Notes: generated by a model not told the origin, from the sequence alone. A stretch of 14,613 bases of DNA from Actinomycetota bacterium (GCA_947499275.1 CANMNM010000014.1:1-14613), one strand, 5' to 3'. Shown: positions 1 to 8,208, counted from the stretch's first letter. Program-made: numbers and translations.

Positions 1-813
1 ACCGTGGAAATTATTGCCCCCGGTTTCGGCGGAATCAACCTAGAAGATATTTCAGCACCACGCTGCTTTGAAGTTGAACGCAGACTTCGCGAGCGCCTCA
101 ATATCCCCGTTTTCCACGATGATCAACACGGCACCGCAGTTGTTGTTTTGGCCGCGCTGATTAATGCGTCCAAGCTGGTCAAGAAGGAACTATCCTCGCT
201 GAGAATTGTCATGTCGGGTGCGGGAGCTGCTGGCGCAGCCGTCGCATATTTACTACTTCATGCCGGCGTCGAGAGCATCATGCTTTTTGACTCAAAAGGT
301 GCAGTTTCAACGGCCAGGACCAACTTGGACCCTGATCGGACTGAGCTAGCAAAGCGCACCAACCTGGGTATGTTCACCGGCTCACTCAGCCAAGCATTGG
401 TTGATGCCGATGTCTTTATTGGTTTATCCCAACCCAATCTGATTACAGCAGCAGATGTTGAAAAGATGGCCAAGGATTCAATAGTTTTCGCACTGGCAAA
501 CCCTGACCCGGAAATCAATCCGATTGAGGCAGCAAAATTTGCTAAGGTCGTTGCTACGGGACGCAGCGACTTTCCCAATCAGATAAACAACGTACTTGCA
601 TTCCCCGGTATTTTCCGCGGATTACTTGACAGCGGTGCAATCGACATAACGGAAGAAGTCCTCATGGCTTCGGCTAAGGCGATCGCCGACTGTGTCAGCG
701 AGAATGCCCTTTCCTCTGTTTATATTGTTCCCAGCGTTTTCGACAGCAGTGTGGCCCCGGCGGTTGCCGCAGCGGTCATCGCGGCAACAAAAGTTACGAG
801 TTCTGGTAACTAG
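1..813 (+). CDS. Malic enzyme, C-terminal part (5' end outside window)
   Basis: This is the C-terminal ~270 residues of a malic enzyme, which oxidatively decarboxylates malate to pyruvate with NAD(P)+ in the cytosol. The frame is open from the first base, so the gene starts upstream; the GTG at position 4 is an internal valine codon. The visible part begins with the family block EIIAPGFGGINLEDISAP, followed by the conserved FHDDQHGTAVV segment (metal and substrate region). The Rossmann cofactor domain follows with GAGAAGAAVAYLL and an acidic residue at the end of the second strand (MLFDSKG). A late block reads ALANPDPEI, typical of the family, and a later FPNQINNVLAFPGIFRG block is also characteristic. 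Cofactor preference (NAD or NADP) cannot be decided from this fragment. The TAG stop overlaps the stop of the convergent helicase gene by four bases. Confidence 0.93.
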   Translation, partial: TVEIIAPGFGGINLEDISAPRCFEVERRLRERLNIPVFHDDQHGTAVVVLAALINASKLVKKELSSLRIVMSGAGAAGAAVAYLLLHAGVESIMLFDSKGAVSTARTNLDPDRTELAKRTNLGMFTGSLSQALVDADVFIGLSQPNLITAADVEKMAKDSIVFALANPDPEINPIEAAKFAKVVATGRSDFPNQINNVLAFPGIFRGLLDSGAIDITEEVLMASAKAIADCVSENALSSVYIVPSVFDSSVAPAVAAAVIAATKVTSSGN

Positions 814-3098
814 AGTTTCTCAACGGGGGCATAGCGCAGCAAGAGTCGCTTAACTCCTGAGGCGCCAAAGTCAATCGTTGCATCAGCGCGATCACCGCTT
901 CCACCCGTTTCGACAACCGTGCCCATGCCGAATTTTTCATGGGTGACACGGTCCCCCGCGCTGAGTGAAATCGTGTTGGAACTGACACTTTTGCTACCTC
1001 GGTGCAGGGAGGAATCTGATCCAGACCAGCTGGTTGAACCAGAACTAGAGCTCGAGGCAAACATGGGAGGCGCTTCACGCTCCCAACTGATGTGTTGTTC
1101 TGGGATTTCATCAAGGAAACGACTTTGTGGATTGGCCGCCGGGCTCCCCCAAGAGGATCGGGTAAGAGACCGACTCAGGAACAGGCGTTGGCGGGCACGG
1201 GTAATGCCGACATAAGCCAGTCGCCTTTCCTCTTCTAATTCCCGCGCCTCACCAAGGGACCTCGAATGGGGAAAGATCCCTTCTTCCATACCGGTAAGGA
1301 AAACGGTTGGGAATTCCAATCCCTTAGCCGTATGCAGGGTCATCAGGGTGACCACACCCCCGTGGTCCTCGCCTTCGGGGATTGAATCGGCGTCAGCGAC
1401 CAATGCGACATTCTCCAAAAAGTCAATCAACGTTCCTTCAGGGTTGTCAACGAGGAAGGCTGCAGCAACCGACTCGAGCTCGGCGAGGTTTTCAATTCGA
1501 CTTTCATCTTGTAAATCATTTGAAGCGCGTAGCTCTGAGAGATAACCACTTTGTTCGACGGCGGCTTGAACGACCATTGCCGGTTCGGTGCCGGATTCAA
1601 ACAAGGTCTGCAACGCATGCATCAACTCAACAAAACTTGCAATTGCGCTGATGGAACGGGTGGCCAGTCCCGGCACGTCAGATGCTCGCTGCAGGCTTTC
1701 AAAAAAAGTGATGCGTTCGCGTTCCGCAAAGGCACCAATCATTGCTTCTGCGCGGTCACCGATCCCGCGTTTGGGGGTGTTGAGGATTCGACGTAGAGAT
1801 ACTTCGTCGGCGGGATTAACAATTGTGCGCAGGTAGGCCAAAATGTCTCGGACTTCTTTGCGTTCATAAAAGCGAACACCACCAACAACCTTGTAAGGCA
1901 TTCCTGTTCGAATAAAAACTTCTTCGACCGCTCGCGACTGTGCATTCGTGCGATAAAAAACTGCTGTGTCGCCCGGCCGCGAGATTCCTTCGTCGGACAT
2001 GCGGTCGATCTCACGTGCGATGAATGACGCTTCGTCGTGTTCGTCATCTCCCACATAGACCTTGATCAAGTCACCGTCGCCCGAGTCGGTCCATAAATTC
2101 TTGGCTCGACGTGACGTGTTTTTCGCGATCACCGCATTGGCTGCACTCAAAATGGTCTGGGTCGACCGATAATTTTGTTCCAGAAGGATTGTGCTCGCAT
2201 TGGGATAGTCGCGCTCGAATTCCTCAATGTTGCGAATCGTGGCGCCGCGGAATGCGTAAATTGATTGATCGGCGTCACCCACCACACACAATTCACCCGG
2301 CGGTGGTGAGTCAGGTGAGGCGGCGATTGTCCCGACAAGTTCCTTGATCAACATATATTGGGCATGGTTGGTGTCCTGGTATTCGTCAACCAGGATCTGA
2401 CGGAACCGGCGCCGATACATATTGGCAACCTCGGGGAAAAGTTGCAATAGTGCGACGGTTGAACCAATCAGGTCGTCAAAATCAAATGCGTTAGCAAGAG
2501 TCAGTCGGTTTTGATATTCGCGATAAATCTGAGCAATTACCGACTCAATAGCGGCGTCTTTGTCAGAGGACAGTTGGGTATTTGTGAGGAAAGTTTCGTG
2601 GTCGATCAATTCATTTTTTGCCGCTGATATCCGGGAAAGCACCATACGCGGACGCGTGTTCTTCGCATCGATATTGAAATCACGCAGGATCAAAGTGATC
2701 AGGCGCAGTGAATCTTGGGTGTCATAGATTGTGAAATTGGCTTTTACCCCAAGCCGGTGGGCCTCCGCGCGCAAAATACGTACACAGGCACTGTGAAATG
2801 TTGAGACCCACATGGTGCGACCCGCTGGTCCAACAATGTCGACAACGCGATCCTTCATTTCGGCGGCAGCCTTATTGGTGAATGTGATCGCAAGAATTTG
2901 TCCGGGGGTTGCATCCCCGGTGGCCAATAGATGTGCGATTCGGCGGGTAAGAACCCTAGTTTTCCCCGATCCTGCCCCAGCCACGATCAAAAGTGGGCTG
3001 CCCCGATGCTCAACCGCCGTGCGTTGGGCGGGGTTGAGGTCTTCGAGTAATTGATCCCCTCGTTGCGAAAATAACTGGGATTGGCTCGAGTCAGACAC
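810..3098 (-). CDS. pcrA: ATP-dependent DNA helicase PcrA/UvrD1 (superfamily 1)
   Basis: The product is a 762-residue 3'-5' DNA helicase of the UvrD/PcrA family, acting in nucleotide-excision repair, replication restart and transcription-coupled repair. Visible motifs in order: Q-motif NPAQRTAVEH (~22-31), Walker A AGAGSGKT (40-47), Ia ITFTNKAAAEM (~71-81), Walker B VDEYQDTN (237-244), motif III GDADQSIYAFRGA (274-286), motif IV LEQNYRST (306-313), motif V LMTLHTAKGLEFP (~585-597) and motif VI YVGITRAR (629-636). A Ser/Gly-rich linker (~680-712) leads to the C-terminal Tudor-like module (GDRVTHEKFGMGTVV, 715-729), which in PcrA contacts RNA polymerase. Length is normal for the family. The start is GTG with no Shine-Dalgarno; TAGACT lies exactly six bases upstream, suggesting a leaderless transcript. 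It follows the secreted peptidase gene by 47 bp on the same strand. Confidence 0.96.
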   Translation of the reverse strand: MSDSSQSQLFSQRGDQLLEDLNPAQRTAVEHRGSPLLIVAGAGSGKTRVLTRRIAHLLATGDATPGQILAITFTNKAAAEMKDRVVDIVGPAGRTMWVSTFHSACVRILRAEAHRLGVKANFTIYDTQDSLRLITLILRDFNIDAKNTRPRMVLSRISAAKNELIDHETFLTNTQLSSDKDAAIESVIAQIYREYQNRLTLANAFDFDDLIGSTVALLQLFPEVANMYRRRFRQILVDEYQDTNHAQYMLIKELVGTIAASPDSPPPGELCVVGDADQSIYAFRGATIRNIEEFERDYPNASTILLEQNYRSTQTILSAANAVIAKNTSRRAKNLWTDSGDGDLIKVYVGDDEHDEASFIAREIDRMSDEGISRPGDTAVFYRTNAQSRAVEEVFIRTGMPYKVVGGVRFYERKEVRDILAYLRTIVNPADEVSLRRILNTPKRGIGDRAEAMIGAFAERERITFFESLQRASDVPGLATRSISAIASFVELMHALQTLFESGTEPAMVVQAAVEQSGYLSELRASNDLQDESRIENLAELESVAAAFLVDNPEGTLIDFLENVALVADADSIPEGEDHGGVVTLMTLHTAKGLEFPTVFLTGMEEGIFPHSRSLGEARELEEERRLAYVGITRARQRLFLSRSLTRSSWGSPAANPQSRFLDEIPEQHISWEREAPPMFASSSSSGSTSWSGSDSSLHRGSKSVSSNTISLSAGDRVTHEKFGMGTVVETGGSGDRADATIDFGASGVKRLLLRYAPVEKL

Positions 3099-3110
3099 TG
3101 AAGCAGTCTA
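3099..3110 (-). promoter_or_regulatory. Candidate -10 element for leaderless pcrA transcript
   Basis: On the minus strand TAGACT (3105-3110) fits the actinobacterial -10 pattern TAnnnT. It is followed by six bases and then the GTG start, so transcription would begin at or beside the start codon. No Shine-Dalgarno-like purine stretch is present, and no clear -35 hexamer is seen at 16-18 bp. Confidence 0.45.
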
Positions 3111-3145
3111 GGCCCAAACACCGACACCCGAACACGCGGCGAAAA

Positions 3146-5152
3146 TCAGCGTTTGATGAAGCCAATCACGCTTACCCAGGCTCTTGCCGGGACATTTGAG
3201 GCAAGTGCGACCAGTCCCTTATCTCCAACTTCTGCAACCACAATGGATGTGGTCTTTCCTTTCGCGGTGACGGTCGCTGAACGTGACCCGTAGTCAACTC
3301 CGCCAACGGCATAAGCGGCCAAACGACCATCAGTGCCCTTGCCTCTGGTCGTGACTCGAAGAATTACCGCTGCCACCTTTTTTTGTTTTTTGGGCACGTC
3401 ACCGATCCCGGTGGCTTTGACCAACTTCACTTCGGTACCGTCAAATTTAGCCGTTGTCAGTTTTTTGGAGGACATACCGCGAGCTTTCAGCGGCACTGCA
3501 CTCGTTTGGTATCCCAGTACCTCAACTTTCACCTGCACCGATGGCTTTTTGGAAGCTGAAAGTTGAACTGTTCCGCCAACAACGGGGACAACTAAAATTG
3601 CGGTTCGAGTTTTTGCTTTTCGCACCTTAAGTGTTGCCGCATTGACCTTTTCACCAATTTGACCAATGCGAAGCTTGCCCTTTTTCGTTGACTCGCTGGT
3701 CGTCACGGTGACAAGTGCACTCGTCGCACCAACCGGTAAACCTGCGAGTGTCACGGTGCGGGTCTCACCCGGCTGTATTGCACCTTGGCTTATTGATTCA
3801 TAGCCGAGTTCGGCTCCAATACCGATGAACTCGCCTTCCTCGGGTGCAGCACCTGGTGCTGGCAAGGCCGGAACGGTAGGTGCAACTGGCGCGGGGACAG
3901 GTGCAGGGAGCGGTCCAAACTCGGTCATTGGCGCGATCAAGGTATCGCTAACAACCTCAGCCTTGTTTTCCACTCCGGAGCCAGCGGGGTAATAACCTAA
4001 AACGTCTACGGTGACATCTGTGGCACCGGCCGTAGTAGCAATTGCGATAGTTCCATCGGATGCGACCGGGATGATTGCATCCCCGGACGCATCAGAGTTT
4101 ATCGGCGCTTTAACCACGGGAACGCTGGAACCTGCTCCCGGCGCCCAAGCACGCAGAGTCGTGGGCGCATTTGCCCCCAAGACCGAGACGCGAATCAAGA
4201 CTGCAGCAACACCGTCCGCGGGCACCCCACCGACCCCGGTAACTTTTGCAAAAATTCGCTTACTGTCTCCATTCCAACGATCCTGCTGCAATCGACAACG
4301 TTCTTTCACTCCGATTGCAGATCGAGTGTCTACAACTCGAACCTGATCAACGGCAACTACTCCACCAACACGGCTAGCGGGAGCGCCGGAGGTTGAAGAT
4401 CTATCGCGTGCGCAAAACGGAACATTCATGGCGGTGCCGTCCCAGAATGAACTGCGACCCGATGCACCATCCCAGGTCAGTGAGATATGAATGTGGTTTC
4501 GGTGACAGGTGTTATCCGATCCTTTATCCGGCTTTGCAAAACAGCCTTTGAGTTCGGTCCACCCTTTCCCAATGTCATAGCCACGCCAAATCCGGTCGTT
4601 CCAACCGATGTACATCACTCCAAGTCGGATTGCATTGCCGTATTCGACGCCGAATTGATCCGGTCCCATTAACCAATTCAGGAATGTTTCGGCTTCAGAG
4701 CGATCTTCCGCAACGCGCACATTGCCCATCCAGTCGATTGCACGGCCTTCTTTATGCTCACTTTGGCCTCCGACTCCACAGTCACGTGGGATCCACACAA
4801 CTTCATCTTGGCCATAGGTTGCCTTTATCAGGTCAGCGAGGCGCTGGGTTCCTGGTTTTGCAACCGGGTCGCACTGGGCTTGACCCTCGTATTCGGGGTG
4901 AATGTCGTACTCGGCAGGGAGCGCGACCGGGGCGCCAGCGGGCGCCGGGGCAGCGGGTAAACCGACACCTGGAACGGGCGCACCGGCCAGCACACCGGTC
5001 CAGTTGGTTGATTGCCACCCGCTTCCATCAGCTGATGCTGGGCTAGCTTGCAGGATTAATGCACTCGCACATAGGAAAATGCCGCCACCGCGCAGAAGCG
5101 CGCGCAAGGAAGGCAGGGCGAATCGCCCTGTACTATGGGGAAGCACATGCAT
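3146..5152 (-). CDS. Secreted LAS-type zinc peptidase (putative peptidoglycan hydrolase) with three beta-rich repeats
   Basis: This 668-residue protein is predicted to be exported. A basic n-region (R10-R21) and hydrophobic stretch (~22-36) end in ASPASA, a likely signal peptidase I site near residue 41. A Pro/Ala linker follows (54-80). Residues ~95-230 carry SxHxxGxAxD as SEHKEGRAID (H133, D140) and HxH as HIH (H220, H222). These are the zinc-ligand motifs of LAS enzymes (lysostaphin, D-Ala-D-Ala peptidases, Hedgehog), so cleavage of peptidoglycan peptides is plausible but unproven. The remainder is three similar ~110-residue beta-rich modules: 268-389 ending VDVLGYYP, 442-548 ending VEVLGYQ and 553-668 ending VSVIGFIKR. 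A second Pro/Ala linker (412-437) precedes the second module. Such modules occur in many actinobacterial surface proteins and may bind the envelope. The ATG start has no clear Shine-Dalgarno; GTG at residue 3 is possible. It is divergent from the deacetylase gene. Confidence 0.8.
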   Translation of the reverse strand: MHVLPHSTGRFALPSLRALLRGGGIFLCASALILQASPASADGSGWQSTNWTGVLAGAPVPGVGLPAAPAPAGAPVALPAEYDIHPEYEGQAQCDPVAKPGTQRLADLIKATYGQDEVVWIPRDCGVGGQSEHKEGRAIDWMGNVRVAEDRSEAETFLNWLMGPDQFGVEYGNAIRLGVMYIGWNDRIWRGYDIGKGWTELKGCFAKPDKGSDNTCHRNHIHISLTWDGASGRSSFWDGTAMNVPFCARDRSSTSGAPASRVGGVVAVDQVRVVDTRSAIGVKERCRLQQDRWNGDSKRIFAKVTGVGGVPADGVAAVLIRVSVLGANAPTTLRAWAPGAGSSVPVVKAPINSDASGDAIIPVASDGTIAIATTAGATDVTVDVLGYYPAGSGVENKAEVVSDTLIAPMTEFGPLPAPVPAPVAPTVPALPAPGAAPEEGEFIGIGAELGYESISQGAIQPGETRTVTLAGLPVGATSALVTVTTSESTKKGKLRIGQIGEKVNAATLKVRKAKTRTAILVVPVVGGTVQLSASKKPSVQVKVEVLGYQTSAVPLKARGMSSKKLTTAKFDGTEVKLVKATGIGDVPKKQKKVAAVILRVTTRGKGTDGRLAAYAVGGVDYGSRSATVTAKGKTTSIVVAEVGDKGLVALASNVPARAWVSVIGFIKR

Positions 5153-5170
5153 ACTCTGACACGAAAGTGG

Positions 5171-5205
5171 CGCATGTGACTAATCCACACGAGTAAGAAC
5201 ATGCG
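5171..5205. promoter_or_regulatory. Spaced inverted repeat between divergent genes
   Basis: CGCATGT (5171-5177) and ACATGCG (5199-5205) are perfect inverted 7-bp arms, 21 bp apart. They lie in the 101-bp gap between the secreted peptidase gene and the deacetylase gene. The position would suit an operator or divergent promoter control, but seven-base arms can occur by chance. Confidence 0.2.
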
Positions 5206-5241
5206 TGTAATTCAGAAATTTTGCCAAATAAGACGATTTAT

Positions 5242-5253
5242 AGAGGGAATTTA
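5242..5253 (+). promoter_or_regulatory. Ribosome binding site fixing the deacetylase start
   Basis: AGAGGG (5242-5247) lies six bases before the ATG at 5254. It decides in favour of this start over the in-frame TTG at 5221, because the extra eleven codons would include the binding site itself. Confidence 0.7.
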
Positions 5254-5961
5254 ATGGAAATCGAACGCATTCTGGTCGTAACCGCCCACCCGGACGACGT
5301 GGATTTCGGTGCGGGAGGCACGGTCCGCAAGTGGACCCAGTCCGGAATAGCGGTCAGCTACTGTATTTGCACCAATGGTGACGCCGGTGGGGCCGATCGG
5401 GATATTCCCCGAAGCGAGATTCCCAAGATTCGCCAAGCCGAGCAGCGAGCCGCCGGCGCCGCTCTGGGTGTGACCGATATTCATTTCCTGGGTTACCCCG
5501 ACGGGAATCTGCAGGTAACCCAGGACTTGCGCCGGGATATCAGTCGGGTTATCCGCCAGGTCAAACCCCAACGGGTCGTGATCCAATCCCCCGAACGCAA
5601 CTGGGATCGGATTTATTCCGCGCACCCCGATCACCTCGCTGCCGGTGAAGCCGCAATTTTTTCGGTCTATCCCGATGCCAGGAATCCATTCGCCCACCCA
5701 GTTTTGCTCGATAAGGAGGGGCTAGACGCGTGGAGTGTCGGTGAAGTGTGGGTGATGGGCGCACCCGAGGTCAATCACTATGAAGACGTCACCGACATGT
5801 TGCCGCACAAGTTGGCCGCCTTACAAGCGCACGAATCACAAACCGCACACATGGACGACCTTGAAGGACGCATCCGAACCTGGATGGGCGCCACCGCAAT
5901 TGAGGCTGGGTTTGGCCCTGAGGCACTCGCTGAAAGTTTCCGGATAGTTAATACGGCGTGA
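5254..5961 (+). CDS. PIG-L/LmbE family zinc-dependent deacetylase
   Basis: The 235-residue protein belongs to the PIG-L/LmbE family, which removes N-acetyl groups from GlcNAc-containing or related compounds; mycothiol enzymes MshB and Mca are members. The N-terminal strand leads into AHPDDVDFGAGGT (H12, D15 as metal ligands, D14 likely catalytic). The second signature is SAHPDHLAAGEA (H124-H127, with H127 the expected third zinc ligand). It is shorter than typical MshB or Mca (about 290-300 residues), so the substrate is open. The start at ATG 5254 follows a good Shine-Dalgarno. It stands alone on the plus strand, divergent from the secreted peptidase and 13 bp from the convergent membrane-protein gene. 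GC is clearly higher than its neighbours: about 62 % over 5281-5520 by hand count, against about 51 % over 6901-7140 in guaA. This may mean a different origin. Confidence 0.88.
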   Translation: MEIERILVVTAHPDDVDFGAGGTVRKWTQSGIAVSYCICTNGDAGGADRDIPRSEIPKIRQAEQRAAGAALGVTDIHFLGYPDGNLQVTQDLRRDISRVIRQVKPQRVVIQSPERNWDRIYSAHPDHLAAGEAAIFSVYPDARNPFAHPVLLDKEGLDAWSVGEVWVMGAPEVNHYEDVTDMLPHKLAALQAHESQTAHMDDLEGRIRTWMGATAIEAGFGPEALAESFRIVNTA

Positions 5962-5974
5962 AGCGCTCGGTTGT

Positions 5975-6325
5975 TTAGTTCCAGAGAACGGCAATAAAAA
6001 TATTAGCGATGCTCAGCGCGCCAATTGCTGCCCACAATGCAACCTGGGGTGGAGTTTTCTTGCGGCCAATGAATGCTAACGCCGTAACGACCAACACGAT
6101 CACGAGTTTCACAGCAATCTTCGTGGTGTCTATTTCTTCGTCGACCGTCCCACTTTCCGCCAGACCAACCAAGATGACACCGGTGACAAGTTGGGTGAGC
6201 GCGCCGTGGAACATCGCGGCATTGACGCCTTTTGTGGGGCTTGACATCTGCACGATGAATCCGCCAACCAAACTGGCAAGACCGATGAAATGCAGAATGA
6301 CAACGAGGTTGTAAATGAAATCCAT
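5975..6325 (-). CDS. Four-helix integral membrane protein of unknown function
   Basis: I do not recognise a characterised family. The 116-residue protein has four predicted membrane helices (about 4-26, 42-56, 69-87 and 94-115), leaving almost no soluble part. An acidic loop VDEEID (61-66) precedes helix 3, and a basic RKK (88-90) lies between helices 3 and 4. Histidines occur in helix 1 (H12) and just before helix 2 (H40); a cofactor role is possible but not shown. The gene is last in the minus-strand guanine cluster, 38 bp downstream of guaA. It has no Shine-Dalgarno; TAGTGT sits exactly six bases before the ATG, suggesting its own leaderless promoter. Confidence 0.8.
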   Translation of the reverse strand: MDFIYNLVVILHFIGLASLVGGFIVQMSSPTKGVNAAMFHGALTQLVTGVILVGLAESGTVDEEIDTTKIAVKLVIVLVVTALAFIGRKKTPPQVALWAAIGALSIANIFIAVLWN

Positions 6326-6337
6326 GGGGCTACACTA
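6326..6337 (-). promoter_or_regulatory. Candidate -10 element for leaderless transcript of the membrane-protein gene
   Basis: On the minus strand TAGTGT (6332-6337) matches TAnnnT and is followed by AGCCCC and then the ATG. The six bases before the start are C-rich and cannot act as a Shine-Dalgarno. No convincing -35 hexamer is seen. Confidence 0.4.
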
Positions 6338-6363
6338 GCCGGTCTCAACGGTGATAGACCTGT

Positions 6364-7932
6364 TTATTCCCATTCAATGGTGCCCGGGGGTTTGCTGGTG
6401 ACGTCGAGGGTCACCCGGTTCACCTCAGCAACCTCATTGGTAATTCGGTTGGAAATTTTTGCGATCAGGTCATAGGGCAACCGGGACCAATCCGCGGTCA
6501 TTGCGTCTTCACTTGACACTGGTCGCAGCACAATCGGGTGTCCGTATGTGCGGCCATCACCCTGCACCCCAACACTTCTCACGTCTGCCAACAGCACAAC
6601 GGGGAATTGCCACACATCGCGATCCAGGCCTGCTGCGCTGAGCTCCTCGCGGGCAATCAGATCCGCTCGGCGCAGAATCTCCAAGCGCTCTTCATTGACA
6701 GCACCAATAATGCGGATTGCTAAGCCTGGTCCGGGGAATGGGTGTCGCCACACAATTTCTGGTGGTAACCCAAGGTCTAAACCCACCTGTCGGACTTCGT
6801 CTTTGAACAATGTGCGCAGTGGCTCCACCAAAGTGAATTCGAGGTCCTCTGGTAAACCACCAACATTGTGGTGGCTTTTTATGTTGGCGGTACCTGAACC
6901 GCCACCGGATTCAACCACGTCTGGGTAAAGGGTTCCCTGTACTAAGAATTCAACTTTCCTACCGGAACTGCCAGCCTGTTCAACAACCTGCGCTGCCGCG
7001 TCTTCAAAGACTCGAATGAACTCACGGCCAATTATTTTTCGCTTTGTCTCCGGATCGGTGACGTCGGCGAGTGCATCAAGGAACCTTTTTTTTGCATCAA
7101 CGACAATCAACTTGATACCGGTTGCCGCAACGTAGTCGCGCTCGACCTGCTCTGCTTCACCCGCGCGCAATAGTCCGTGGTCCACGAACACGCAGGTGAG
7201 TTGATCCCCAACCGCTTTGTGGACTAGCGCCGCAGCAACGGCCGAGTCGACTCCACCAGAGAGCCCACAAATCACTTCCGAGTTACCGATCTGAGCAGAG
7301 ATTCGGGCAACCTGTTCATCAATGACATTGGACATGGTCCAGTTTCGTTCACACCTTGCCACGTGAATTAAGAAATTTGAAAGGACTTTCTGACCGAACT
7401 GTGAGTGCATGACTTCAGGGTGGAACTGAACTCCTGCGCGCGAATGCTCAAGGTCTTCAAAGCCCGCGACAGGGGCACCTGCTGAGACCGCGCACACATT
7501 AAAATTCTCTGGCACCGAAATAACCGCGTCCCCGTGACTCATCCAGACTGAAATTGACTCAGGAATATCAGAAAAAATCTTTGCTGTTTTTGTTGTGAGA
7601 TCGGTACGCCCATATTCACTGGTACCCGTGCGCGCGACTTCCCCGCCCAGTGATTTAGCCATCAGTTGAAAGCCGTAACAAATCCCGAAAATCGGAATCC
7701 CTAAATCAAAGATCTCCGAATCAAATGATGGAGCGCCCGGGGCATAAACACTGGATGGCCCACCGCTGAGAATAATCGCCGATGGAGATTTTTCCACTAC
7801 TTCCTGGGCAGTAATGAAGTGGGCCACAATTTCAGAATAGATGTTTTCTTCGCGAACCCGTCGGGCAATCAATTGTGCGTACTGGGCTCCGAAGTCAACA
7901 ACGAGCACTGGTCCAGATGGGTTCGCAGGCAT
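6364..7932 (-). CDS. guaA: GMP synthase (glutamine-hydrolysing)
   Basis: GuaA converts XMP to GMP using ATP and glutamine-derived ammonia, the last step of guanine nucleotide synthesis. The 522-residue protein is full length. The N-terminal class I glutamine amidotransferase domain (~8-190) has the oxyanion region LSGGPSSVY and the nucleophile elbow GICYGFQ (C85), with H171 and E173 completing the triad (FHPEV). The ATP pyrophosphatase domain has the PP-loop SGGVDS (225-230). The dimerisation domain ends in the family-typical PPGTIEWE. The ATG start has no Shine-Dalgarno; TACGCT stands six bases upstream. The gene lies 24 bp downstream of the CD225-like gene, in the same-strand cluster as guaB and guaB3. 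Confidence 0.98.
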   Translation of the reverse strand: MPANPSGPVLVVDFGAQYAQLIARRVREENIYSEIVAHFITAQEVVEKSPSAIILSGGPSSVYAPGAPSFDSEIFDLGIPIFGICYGFQLMAKSLGGEVARTGTSEYGRTDLTTKTAKIFSDIPESISVWMSHGDAVISVPENFNVCAVSAGAPVAGFEDLEHSRAGVQFHPEVMHSQFGQKVLSNFLIHVARCERNWTMSNVIDEQVARISAQIGNSEVICGLSGGVDSAVAAALVHKAVGDQLTCVFVDHGLLRAGEAEQVERDYVAATGIKLIVVDAKKRFLDALADVTDPETKRKIIGREFIRVFEDAAAQVVEQAGSSGRKVEFLVQGTLYPDVVESGGGSGTANIKSHHNVGGLPEDLEFTLVEPLRTLFKDEVRQVGLDLGLPPEIVWRHPFPGPGLAIRIIGAVNEERLEILRRADLIAREELSAAGLDRDVWQFPVVLLADVRSVGVQGDGRTYGHPIVLRPVSSEDAMTADWSRLPYDLIAKISNRITNEVAEVNRVTLDVTSKPPGTIEWE

Positions 7933-7944
7933 TGTCTAAGCGTA
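7933..7944 (-). promoter_or_regulatory. Candidate -10 element for leaderless guaA transcript
   Basis: TACGCT (7939-7944, minus strand) fits TAnnnT and is followed by TAGACA and the ATG, so the start codon would fall at about +1. It lies in the 24-bp gap behind the CD225-like gene and would allow guaA to be transcribed apart from the upstream cluster. Confidence 0.45.
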
Positions 7945-7956
7945 GTAGCGGGGCGG

Positions 7957-8208
7957 TTAACTACTGAATGCGCCAAGTGCAAGCAATGCGATGACCAGTA
8001 CCAGGTAGATGGCCCCACCAACAACGAATGTCAGAACCATGAATCTGCGTGCCCAAAGAGCAGCTCTTGCAGCTCCACTTTCGTCACCGTTCTCGAGCCG
8101 ACCGCGTGATGTCAAAGCGCACGAAACTGCGACTATTCCCGTGGGTAGGAAGAACAAGATTGCGGCAATCAGAGACGATCGCAAATACGTCTTTGGCGCC
8201 GAGTTCAT
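7957..8208 (-). CDS. CD225/dispanin-like small membrane protein
   Basis: The 83-residue protein has the layout of the CD225/dispanin domain. A first membrane or re-entrant segment (~11-32) contains FFLPTGIVAVSCA, a conserved polar loop (33-54, SRGRLENGDESGAARAALWARR) follows, and a second helix spans ~57-81. The loop pattern of a basic residue, GD, then GA..A...A resembles the family hallmark. The family includes eukaryotic IFITM membrane-fusion restriction factors and many bacterial proteins of unknown role. Assignment is by recalled pattern. It lies between the dehydrogenase gene (52 bp upstream) and guaA (24 bp downstream). No Shine-Dalgarno is convincing; TAGGGT occurs six bases before the ATG. 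Confidence 0.75.
   Translation of the reverse strand: MNSAPKTYLRSSLIAAILFFLPTGIVAVSCALTSRGRLENGDESGAARAALWARRFMVLTFVVGGAIYLVLVIALLALGAFSS

Noticed and set aside
4630..5046. 138-codon open frame on the plus strand, opposite the secreted peptidase
   Set aside because: The opposite strand encodes the signal peptide and zinc motifs; the plus-strand product is Arg/His-rich and looks like an antisense shadow.
5221..5253. In-frame TTG giving eleven extra residues to the PIG-L deacetylase
   Set aside because: The extension contains the Shine-Dalgarno (5242-5247) of the ATG at 5254, and family proteins begin right before the ILVVTAHPDD strand.
5251..5697. 148-codon open frame on the minus strand, opposite the deacetylase
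   Set aside because: It lies wholly antisense to a gene with intact catalytic motifs, and its product resembles no family I know; high GC keeps the antisense frame open.
5940..6000. A terminator between the convergent deacetylase and membrane-protein genes
   Set aside because: The gap is 13 bp and only a 4-bp stem (GTTC-CAGA-GAAC) inside the membrane-protein gene is seen, too weak to call.
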